Source: Rusavskia elegans (taxonomy: Eukaryota > Ascomycota > Lecanoromycetes > Teloschistales > Teloschistaceae). Taken from it: DNA of 48,176 nucleotides. This document shows, piece after piece, positions 24,270-34,300 of this stretch. The notes beneath the pieces are model-generated. The model searched no databases. It worked only from the letters and a program-made list of their open reading frames with translations, and was not told where the DNA came from. The stretch lies in assembly GCA_011316305.1 (NCBI GenBank), contig SAUG01000192.1:1-48176 (forward strand), read 5' to 3'. Every line of letters begins with the position of its first letter. Position 1 is the stretch's first letter. The position numbers were made by a program, and so were the translations under genes.

Positions 24270-24334
24270 TCCGCCTACCTCCCCCTTGATCCATCTTTTC
24301 TGGGCTTTTCCTCCTTATCCGCTACCCTTCCAAA

Positions 24335-25405
24335 ATGCGGATCCCCATACTGATCCTCTCACCTCTCACGGTCACCCAAGCCTCCTGCTCTCTCCAATAC
24401 ATTACAAACAGCCAAGTAACAGCCCTCGGCCTCTGCCACCAAGTAACCCGCATCGGCAAAGACACATGCTGCTGCTCTGGTTGCCCGACCGGTTCGAAAT
24501 GGAGCCAACCCTGTGGCGGTGACCTCGACTACCCCCTTTGCAACAGCAACGAGATCCTCGGCCCCTTAACCTCCGGCCAAGGTTACTTCGGCGACTCACG
24601 CCCCCTCGATCTAGCTGACATCTGCTATCCACCCAGCAAATGCCACACGCAGAAGTACACGCACATCTACTCATGTTGTGCGTGCCTCGCGGGTTACAAG
24701 CCCTACAAAGTCCTCGGCGAATGCAATATGGGCGCCCAATGCGCGGGCTGCAGCGCTCCGCACGAGGTCCTTTCCGGTGATGGAATACAGAAAAGCTTTC
24801 AATGCACTTTGCCCCCTGACCCATGCAGTAACCTCGCACAAGTATCTGGCGCCGGCATTGATACCAATGGCAATCAGATCATCGTCGCCGATAGTTTCGC
24901 CGCTGACGCCCAGGCGGTTGTCAATTGCTGGACGAAAAATCCTGGCGCGAAAGTCTATCCCACGAGTTCCAGCCGCTGCAGTGCCTCACAGGGCATCACG
25001 CCCGCAGGGGACCACCAAAGCGACCACCAGATCGGACGCGCCATAGATAGAAATCTCGAGTTTCCGACCGTGAGTATGGGTGAGGGGGGGTTCTGCAACA
25101 GTACGTGTATGCTGAAAGGTTACTGCGCGTACCACAAGTCCACGTCACAATGCAAAGATGCTCAGTACCAGAGTCAACAGCAGAATGCGCAGAACAAGAT
25201 GGTCAATGATTTCTATACTTGTGCGGGTGGGACGGGGGTGTTGGTCGGGGCCGCGCATGGACCTGAATCGGTTCATTTTGAACGCGATGTGAGTGATATT
25301 GCGACGGCGTATACGCAGTATCAAAAGCAATTGAAAGCGTTTTGTTTGGGGCAGTGTTATAACCTCAAGAGGGGTAGGGGGAAAGGTAAGTCAGCAGGCT
25401 TGTAA
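24335..25405 (+). CDS. Secreted Cys-rich protein with M15-peptidase-like domain
   Basis: 356 aa with a short N-terminal signal peptide (about 1-16 or 17) followed by a Cys-dense region (about 34-165) containing CCCSGC, CCAC and CAGC clusters. The second half carries the motif set of the hedgehog/DD-peptidase (M15) fold: SSSRCSASQ (211-219) resembling the SGYRS...Q element, S229-D-H231-Q-I-G-R-A-I-D238 matching SxHxxGxAxD, and E311-S-V-H314 matching ExxH. H231, D238 and H314 would be the zinc ligands and E311 the catalytic base. Known M15 enzymes cleave D-Ala-containing peptides or related cell-wall links; a fungal secreted version could act on bacterial wall or another peptide (inference). 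A strong gtaagt donor at 25386 near the stop hints that the last residues may be spliced differently. Confidence 0.75.
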   Translation: MRIPILILSPLTVTQASCSLQYITNSQVTALGLCHQVTRIGKDTCCCSGCPTGSKWSQPCGGDLDYPLCNSNEILGPLTSGQGYFGDSRPLDLADICYPPSKCHTQKYTHIYSCCACLAGYKPYKVLGECNMGAQCAGCSAPHEVLSGDGIQKSFQCTLPPDPCSNLAQVSGAGIDTNGNQIIVADSFAADAQAVVNCWTKNPGAKVYPTSSSRCSASQGITPAGDHQSDHQIGRAIDRNLEFPTVSMGEGGFCNSTCMLKGYCAYHKSTSQCKDAQYQSQQQNAQNKMVNDFYTCAGGTGVLVGAAHGPESVHFERDVSDIATAYTQYQKQLKAFCLGQCYNLKRGRGKGKSAGL

Positions 25406-26173
25406 TTGTGCTGGGTATAGTTGAGAGCTCCGGGTGGACAGAACCTAACTTTGGTAAGATTGTTGGTCATGTTGCTCGACTTTTGAGGAGTGATCGAATA
25501 GTCTTGGGTCAAATCAAAGCAATTCTCATACACGTTGACAAGATTGTACAATATATTTGCTCAGAACCAAACAGAGTTCCACCAACAAAAGGACATACTT
25601 GCACCAGTGGCTGTATTGGACGATGGCAAAATCCGATCTCCTGATAATGCTTGTACAATCCAAGTGATTACTCTGCGACAATTATTTACAGTTTATTTAC
25701 AAGCAACTCGATCATATGGTCCTCGATACGCCCGTGGCCACCCGAGTATAATATGTTGGGCAAGAGTTGAAACTGCAGCTATCAAATTTTCCAGTAAAGA
25801 ATAGAATTGCATTGGTATCCATTATACAACATAGACGCTGGGCTATGATCCGCAAAAGCTCAAACTCAATTAGCGCAAGTCGTTCATTACCCCTGTGATG
25901 GCTTTGTACTACCTTCCTCCACATAGGCCATAGCAAACCTCACGCGCTTTCCATCATTGAACGATATCCTATCTGATGCTGGAAACTTGTCCAATGGAGC
26001 CCTTGAATCCTTTGCCGTTTTGCAGATACAGCCATATCTGAAGATGAACCGTCTTTCTTTGTACGCCAGAAGCTCAATCGATTGAACAGCTCGTTTCCCT
26101 ACGAGGCCTGCCTATCACATGCTTCACTGATCAGACATAAACCCCAAATACAAATCACTCACCTCAACCCCGA
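25406..26173. other. Intergenic region
   Basis: About 770 bp between the secreted Cys-rich gene and the DUF3984 gene. Short overlapping frames exist but none has family features. No repeats or RNA genes were seen. Confidence 0.45.
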
Positions 26174-27290
26174 ATGGACGATTCCGTAAGTCATAATCTT
26201 GATGTACATCCTGTCTGACCACCCAGTACTAATCCTCTCTAACTAGGCTTCCCCACGAATCCGCCGCTCCCTCCCCTCCCTGCACCACCTGTCCCTAAAC
26301 CCCCTCACCTCCTCCTCCATCCCCCCAACGCCCTCCTCCCCAACCCTCGCCCCAACAATCCCAATCTCCTACATCTCCCCCGCAACAACCCTCCCCCCAA
26401 CCTACCCCTCCATCCTCTCCCGCTCTTCCTCCCGCACAAAGCTCCGCTCCCCGGGACCCACACCCGTAATCGACACCCATCAAAACACCAACAGCAAAAG
26501 CCGTCCAAGCTCCCGCCACCACAGCCGCCGCGGCACCTCTACCGAAACATCAGCCGGATACGATGCCGATAGCAGCTGGCTCACACACACGGCGAGTACA
26601 TTGGCCATGCACTCCATGGAAGAGAGAGGACAGTCATGGTTAGCGTCACGGAACTCGGCGACGAGTCTTCATCATCGCCGAGATAGTGACGAAGTGAAAT
26701 ACGATGAAGGTTCTGGCTTCAGTGATTCTCGCATCGATGTCAATGCGCCGGCTTACTCTCGCTCGACACCCGCGTCCCGCTACGCAAGCCGGGTTCAGTC
26801 GCGCGTGGGGAGTAGAGTTGGTAGTCGGTCTGATGTGCGTATGACGGCCACGAAACCCTCTACGCCGTCTCAGTATGATGCGCCTCAGGATCATCTTCCT
26901 GCTGCTGCGCAGGGGTTGGAACCTCTGGAGCCTGATTTCGTGGATCTGGACGAGCGGGATCGGGAGGAGGAAGAGGTGTTGGAGGTGATGGATGAGGGGG
27001 AGATGAGGAAACTAATACTGGGGAGGGTGGGCGGATGGGTGGATTGGATGGTTGGGTGGATGGATTTGAGGGGGTTGGGGCAAGAGGACAGGGATGATGG
27101 GATGGGTGAGGGGGAGGTGGATGAGAACGTGGACGAGGTGGAAGAGAAGGGACACAAAGGACGGAGGCCTTTGGGTGAAGGTGATAAAGGGGTCTTAGAG
27201 GGTGGGATGGGATTACCGGCGCCAGAGTCAGGGGGTGGGTCTTGGGAGGATGCGAAATGGTTGCTGAGGATTGCGGCGAACAGTTTATAA
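26174..27290 (+). CDS. DUF3984 family protein
   Basis: Two exons give 351 aa: 26174-26185 (only ATG plus three codons) and 26247-27290. The 61-bp intron has GTAAGT, a TACTAATC branch site and CTAG. The join reads M-D-D-S-A-S-P-R-I-R-R-S-L-P. The family is fungal and functionally uncharacterised. Its hallmarks, as I recall them, are present: LPSLHHLSLNPLTS near the N-terminus, SYISPATT...PSILSRS, GQSWLASRNSATSL in the middle, GGWVDWMVGWMDL, and WEDAKWLLRIAANSL at the C-terminus. The protein is Ser/Arg-rich in the first half and acidic in the second, with no TM segment or signal peptide. It is convergent with palA, whose stop lies 205 bp away. Confidence 0.82.
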
Positions 27291-27495
27291 GTATAGCACT
27301 ATGCAGTCTTCAGAAGATTGTATTTGGCATGAAAAAGAAGTATATATGCCGTCCAGGCCACCTTGGTATAAATCGTTACCATCCACCCCTAAAGCCAGCG
27401 CCATCGCCCAACAAGTATACAAACACGCTCCGCAAAACCACCAAACGCCTTCATATATATTCATGATGGTTCAATACACTCGCGGTTGCCCATAC

Positions 27496-30220
27496 TCAAG
27501 CAAATCGCAAACCCTGACTGACATCCCACTGCCCTCCACCTCGAGGATTCGCATTCGGATAAGCAGGATGATGCACATTAACCTGTTGCCTCTGCTGTGC
27601 AGATGCGCCGGGCGGTGCACCACCGAATTTGATACCCTGATTGGGATCCCAAATCCCCGGTTCCGGCTGCGGTGCTCTTGTCGGTGTAGGTGCGGCCATC
27701 GGTTCAGGTTTTTGATGCTGTTGCTGAGAGGGTTGAGATTGTTGCTGTGGCAATGGCTGTTGCTGATGAGGAGTATAGTGTGAGCGGAGATTGTGACGTT
27801 CCTTCTGGTCTTGGATGTTGAGGTTTAGGTTGGAGAGGGCGGTGGAGAGATCACTGGACTGTTTAGCTACAATTGGCAAATGGAAGGAAAGTTTGGCTTA
27901 CGTTTCTATCTGACCAGCTTCCACCCGCCGTTGGTAAGCAAAAGTCCGGCAATCGTCGGTGAATCTCGTGACGATGTTGGCGAGATCGTTGTAGAATTTG
28001 CGGCCCGTGTTTAGATTTGAGACGATTTCCTTATATTTGAAGTATGCGTTTTCAAGACGTTGAAGAGCTTGTTCACGCTCTTTGGTGGAAGAGTCACCAC
28101 GGCGTGCTGCCGTGAAAGCCGCATTTGCTTCTTGGATCCTGGTTGTGAGTTCTGACTGTAATTCGCTTTCTTGAGCCACCATCTCTTTGTCCTCGTTGTA
28201 TACCTCCAATCTGTCATCGAAGAGGTTTTCGAATTGAGCGGGCTCGATCTTTTGCATGGGGTATTCCCGCTCGAAACGGGCTGTTTCTGCCAGTATTGCA
28301 CCGTCTGGAGGTCGTCAGTGGCGTTTGCAAAATTCACAGTCGGAGAACTGACTTATATCATCGTACTTGACTTTCTCCCGCACTTCTTGTATTTTCTTCT
28401 TTCTCCTATGCTCGAGCTTCGTGACCTCGCTCAGTGCTGATCTAAGACCATCGACGGCCCGCTCGACGGCAGGCGTCATGGTAGTACTTTTACTGTTTGG
28501 AACATATGATTCCAGATCCCTAGCAGTACCGCCGAGAATCTCAATAGCACCTTCGCATTCCTTGAGCTTGTTCTTAACCAGATCGTCACTGCTTGCGGCT
28601 GACTTCAGATAGCCATCGATCTCATCAACTTTCGTGTACAGATTCTTTGCTGCTTCCCTTGACGGCTGACGATTCCACCTCTCGGTGCCATATTTCAATC
28701 TGGCTTTGTTATCGTCTTCAGCCTCGGTCTTGAGCAGACCCACACCTTCTTGGTACATGGCAGCATCATTTGCCTTCAGTTTACTGATTTCATGCATGGA
28801 ACGCCGGAGCTTGTGGAGACCATCTTGTTGTCTGATTTCCTCTGCGTGGGTATTCAAGGAGGGCGGTAACCCTAGGGGCTTTTCCAGTGCTTGGAGAGAC
28901 CCCGGGAGGTTCAACGATTGCAGTAGGCTATACTATGTCAGTGATGTCCAAGTGTGGGAAGAAGCGAACATACTCTCTTAGTTTCTGCGTCAACCCCTCA
29001 AGTTCGTCGATGACTGTCGTGTTGACAAGCCGCTCTTTGCGCTCATCGTATATACTGACAGCCACATGGACAGCATATGGAACCAATCTCGCGAACAATG
29101 GCTGGCCAAATGCACCTTTGCCATCAAGTGCCGAATAGGGATCCGATACTTCTTGTGGGATCCTTGCTGTAGCCATGCCTGCCCGATCGAGAGTCTTCAG
29201 TTCTGATTTGGGCGGAACCGGTATCAGATAGATGACATCGTTATCCTTCTCCGCTCGCTTCAAATCTTCCGAGACTCTTGCCTTCAGTCCGTTCAAGTCT
29301 GCCAGTACAATCTTGTTGATCCACCTGGATTCCTTCAAAGCCTCGTTGACACAGACCAGGCTATCCCTCAACCTTGCAACTTCTTCGCCGTACTTCTGCT
29401 TGTCCAAACAATCCCGCGAAGCTCGGTACTGAGCGGCTGCAGCAAAGTGGTGGTGCTTGGCTGTCATGTGGTGTATCCACTCGGTGCTGATAATATCTGA
29501 CTTGGTTCCGTATTCGGCGGCTTGATCGTAAAGATCGCAGACCTTTGCTGCGAGCTTGGCAATCAAGCCGTCTTTAAGGCCATCCTTGACGGCTTTGGAC
29601 CAAAAGCATTCCTGTGCTTGGGCCAGAAGAAGCTGCTGGATGCTCTCCAAGGTCATGGTATCCATGTCTTCGGGTGGTGTGGTTCGCAAATCGGGTATGA
29701 CAGTATCTTTGAGATGAGCAATGACACCAGCAGCCTGACAGAAGTAGTTGCAAGCGGCTCTGAGACCATCGCTGGTGCTTCGATTCAAGGAGAGTGCCAG
29801 TTGCGAATAGAGGGCGGCGAGGTTGTAGAGGATGTTGGCCAGCTCAAAGCGAAGATTATTCTGTGATTCTGGACTCTGGGTGTTGAAGCCCAAAGCAGGG
29901 TACCAGGTGAAGTCGACGCCGATGTCGATGGGGAATTTACCACCAATCCATACCAGCTGTGCAGCGTACAGGGTCAACTTCTGGACGCCGGATATGTGGG
30001 CTTCCAGAGAGTTGACAGCGTTAGATCGAATCTGGTCTATGGTATCGAGGTCTTTCTTGAACATATCAGGGTGTTGGTCATATTTGGTGGAGATGTACTG
30101 CTTGATAGCAGCGGACATGGAGACAGCATTGGTCCTTCGAAAGGGGAGGAAGAGGATGTTCCTGTCATTCAAGTCAGTCCCAGTTCCCTAGAAGATGTCG
30201 AATTTTGCTCACGAAGCCAT
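27496..30220 (-). CDS. palA: BRO1-domain ESCRT adaptor PalA/Rim20
   Basis: Orthologue of PalA/RIM20, the ALIX-like adaptor that bridges the pH-response transcription factor PacC/Rim101 (YPxL/I motifs) and ESCRT-III Snf7 for PalB proteolysis at endosomes. Five exons (minus strand): 30220-30213, 30161-28974, 28927-28353, 28304-27902, 27853-27496; total 2532 nt, 843 aa. The four introns are 46-51 bp with GT-AG ends. The first exon is 8 nt and yields M-A-S-N-I-L-F-L-P-F-R-R-T, the family N-terminus. The BRO1 domain (about 1-375) has AAQLVWIGGKFPIDIG and LYNLAALYSQLAL. A V-domain coiled region (about 400-720, with MQKIEPAQFENLFDDRL) follows. The tail is Gln/Pro-rich and ends in WDVSQGLRFA. Length and order are normal for PalA. 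Confidence 0.95.
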
Positions 30221-31356
30221 TGCTGTTCAACTGGTACCCAACCGAAGGGTGATTGCATAGCTGTGCGGACGAGCTTCAACATTGACTGATCGGGGTGTGA
30301 TGTCACACAGGCTTGGCACTGTCCCTTCACGGCGTCAACGGCAGAAGCGAACCTCTACAAATCTACACCTACCTTACTATACATCCCATGCTGCTCTTGA
30401 ATAGTCTTGGAAATCTCTGGCATGGGCAGCTCTCCACAGTGCAACATACCATGAGGATCGGAAGATTGACATCCACATCCATTGCACACACACCACTTCG
30501 GTCCCAATACAACAAGCACCGGCAAATGTGAGGACATTCAACGAACCAGGTCTACAACCGATGGGTGACCTGCCATCCTCCGACAGTCACTATACGCTAC
30601 TGCAATCATCCCCAAGAATGACCAGCTTCGGCCACTGTCTAGAGACATGCTCCATGGCGAGAGTTGACTTGCCGTGGGGCTGGGTTGCGGCACGCATGGC
30701 TCAAATCATGCAGCCAACCCTTCACGGCGGCTATCCTGCACGACCTGTCTGGGAAAAAGGTACCACTGACAGTACCAGCTACGAGATGGTGGTGCCAGGT
30801 AGCCTCTCATAGGCCACACATCACGGTCTTGAAACGAAGCCTTGCAGCCTGCTTGCTATCGTAGCCTTTCTCTTCACTCACTACATAACAAATACCAATC
30901 TCCACTTTGATATTTTACGAACCAGAACATGAGCTTTTGATGTCTCGTCTTAGCCAATGATATCGTTTGTCCCATTTTGGACGGGGATGCAAGATCAACA
31001 CTTGAGCCAGCTTCACTACCGAGTCATTTATCCATTCTTCACTTTCTTTTTGTCATTCCATCTTCTACCTGCTTCGTGCACCTCTTCTGTCCTCCATACA
31101 TGCACTCCTAAAAGTCATCACAAGCTAGCAAAAAACTTCTACTTCGCCATTATCTAGCTATCAACGAGGTGGAGTGCTGGTTGGAGGTACATTTTGTCCC
31201 TCGAGGTCCTGGGATCGGCAACAACAGATGACAATTTAGGTTCCAAAGCTCCTCAACTCACCATTTCCGATCGAGACAGATCTACATCAAGAACAAGCAA
31301 CCAGTCAATGGCATACACTTTCCGGCCGCCTTCGTTATCTTTACCTTAGATACAAG
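30221..31356. other. Divergent intergenic region
   Basis: About 1.1 kb between palA (-) and the giant sacsin-like gene (+). No credible gene. The last 350 bp is AC/CT-rich leader-like sequence. Short frames on both strands show no recognisable motif. Confidence 0.45.
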
Positions 31357-34300
31357 ATGGGTCCGCCCACCCCCTCCCGCAATTTTGAACAGGTGAGAAG
31401 TATCCGTCGATCAAACGGTTGAGCTATGCTGATTGTGCACAGAATTCGCCAATCACCACCATTCTCAGACAAATCTGCGAGTCGTACCCTGAATCAAGTT
31501 GTTTACGGGAACTTCTGCAAAACGCCGACGATGCTCAGGCATCAGAAATAGAATACGTGCTTGATACTGGCACCTATGATGACTCGCCTTTGATAGATCC
31601 GAGATTACGAGCTTATCATGGTCCAGCACTGCTGGTCAAGAATAATCAAGTCTTTGCTGATGCCGATTTCGCAAGCCTCGCTTCTATCGGGGACTCAAGG
31701 AAACGTAACCCATTATCGCATCAAATCAATTACAAGATACTTGCTAAAAGATTTCAGGTGATGATCCCGCATCTACCGGAAAGTATGGCCAGGGATTCAA
31801 CTCGTGTTTTCATTGGACGGATGGTCCTTGGATTCTCTCGAGGCAATGGTTTCTCCTACTGGACCCTCACCGAGAATGGTCCACAGATAGCGGTGGTCCA
31901 ACGTATGATATTCTTCAAGACTCGGTAGAGATTCAGAACCATCTAAAGACTTTCCAACGAGCCGGGGTCAACACCTCCCAGGCAGTCAACGCTACGGTGA
32001 TACGCATTCCCCTACGGACTGAATCCCAAGCCAAAAAGAGCAAGATTGTCAATCGCCAAGCAACGATTCAAGAGATCACCAAGGCTCTCTATGATCTAGG
32101 CCAAGAGATACGAGAGGGGGGAATGCTCTTCCTGCGATACGTGAGAAAAGTGACGGTTAAGATCGACAGCACTATGCTCTGGGGAGCGTGTACAACAGGC
32201 GCGACGGAGGATGACACCAGGTACGCTCATTGTCAGCTGCAGATGCTTAGCAACGGCGCTGACATGAATAGAGTGATGCAAAGTATCCCCGCCGCCTTTT
32301 CAAACATGTACGCTGGCATGTTCATTGGACGTCAAGCCGCCGATGTATCGAAGTCTTTCCACGTTAATGTTACATACGTCGAAGGGTCAACATCTTCTGA
32401 CCATAGATTCCTCCTTCAACACAGAATGAGGACATCCTCTGGAGACAATGCTCTGGACACCTGGTCTCGGAAGCGAAAACTATTTCCCTGGGTCGCTATC
32501 GCCGCTCCTCTTGATGTACGTTGAGCTCCAATAATGACCTGAGTTTTAAGGCATTACTTACCCTCCCCTTCCCTCGAAGCTGATTGGTCTCGCAGCATGA
32601 ATTGTCTAGCGGACGATTGTTTTCTTGTCTAAGATTGCCTATTGAGACTGGTCACCCCGTGCACATCCACGGACTTTTCTCGATCGTCCCGGATCGAGGC
32701 CGCTTATCGTCATCAGGCCAAGTGTCAAGAGATATGGGATCGCAATGGAACCACTTCATGTTCAAAAAGTGCGTCGTTGCCGCATGGACAGAACTGTTAC
32801 TCGCAAGGAGGCATATTGCGTGGCAGCATGATTTCTTCAAGCTCTGGCCTCGTCTCAACCTGTCACATCCTGGTGAACTGTGGTCATGTTTGGATGATCA
32901 CATCCTCGACCAACTCATCGCACAGAACCTGCCCGTTTGGAATACTCCGCATGATTGCGTCGCGTTTGCGTATGGCTACTTCGTGCCTAAGGGCGACATC
33001 ACTCAGCTCTATGGTAGTGCTTTTCGTGCCATTAAATTGCCCTTGGTAAGTCTCGACTTACCCATGTACCAAAAGCTCCTACAGCGAGCTTCTGGACTCT
33101 CGGAGGAAGTTCGAATCCTGTCACCTAAATTTCTCCGTATGTTCCTCAAAGCAAACGACCAATTGCAGCAAATCAAAAATTACTCGCCGCTCCTGCTCCA
33201 GTATTGCGTTCTGGACTTCGTCGACAACGCAGCCGACATGGGAAAGCAGTCTCAAATCGGCGAGGAATTTCGAAACATCCGCCTATGGCCTACTTTGCAG
33301 AAATCTCTGGCGTCGCTGAGAGATGAGCCGATTCTTCTACCGCGAGACACGGAGGAGTTGACGCTGTTCTCGAGTTCTCGCAAGTGCAAGACCTTGGACC
33401 TCGGACTCCTTACTATATCTGTCGTTGTTCTATTGGAAATTTACGTCGCAAGAGGATCGAAGTGGGTACGGCATCGGGCGATTTCTGACCTTGAACTGGA
33501 CTGGACCCAGATCTACACTATTGATCCGGCTAACATACACCTGGAGATCTGCCTCCGTAGCGAGCAGAATGATGAGCTACTTCGCCGTATCTGGGGCTGG
33601 CTATGTGCGAGATGCCAAGAAGCAGGCAAACCCCCCCTTCTACCAACGCACAGCCTTGATAATTTGTTTTTAATACCTTTGAATGGCTCTCGGATTCGGA
33701 AATTTGTCTGCAGCCAGAGAACAAATCCTACACTCATTCTCGGTGACGCAGACTGGATGTGCGAGCTGTTATCCGACAGCAAGTCGACAGGTCCGATCTC
33801 GGCAGATTTGATACTCGACAGCAAGATTCTCCCAGTTGAAGCTCCCAAGCTAATGATATCAATCGCTACTATGCGTGCTGACCTCATGTTTGCTACTTCG
33901 AGCGATCTTCAAAGTCTGCTCGCTTGGCTTGTGGCAAACAAAGAGTTCATCTGCAATATCCCAAGTCGCCAAAAGGATATCCTCATTCAGCAGCTCAGTC
34001 TGCTGACCTGGCAGCAACGCCGGACGATTCCAACCGAATCCAAGCGTCTCATGAAGCAGCATATGTTGCAGTTGCCGATCTTCAATCAAGTCACTGCTAC
34101 TGCACCGTACAAGTCAGTTTGCCAATCACCACACTGATTTTTGCTAATAGGGTAACGCAGGGCGCCCTCGACGCAGAGGACTGCTATCGGTACCTCGACT
34201 CGTGCCATTCGAATGATCGAAGGGTTGCCGCCGATACCAAGTGTACCAAGTCTGGCTTTCTTTGACCCTTGTGACACCCATGAAACGAATCTCTTGGACT

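Larger units (their letters stand above)
23249..24334. other. Intergenic region with the promoter of the next gene
   Basis: About 1.1 kb without a recognisable gene. The distal half shows nothing. The proximal part contains a TATA box (24157) and a tandem 17-bp repeat (24236), annotated separately. Confidence 0.5.

Noticed and set aside
24402..24839. 145-codon antisense frame over the M15-like gene
   Set aside because: Cys/Arg/Gly-rich mirror of a GC-rich coding region; no independent evidence.
26305..27157. Gly- or Ser/Pro-rich antisense frames over the DUF3984 gene
   Set aside because: Low-complexity reflections of Pro/Ser- and Glu/Gly-rich codons on the plus strand.
27271..27783. 170-codon plus-strand frame over the palA 3' end
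   Set aside because: Antisense to the Gln/Pro-rich last exon of palA, with no family features.
33010..33060. Intron at a GGTAAGT-like site in exon 4 of the sacsin-like gene
   Set aside because: The frame continues with family-like sequence across it and no acceptor restores a better reading.
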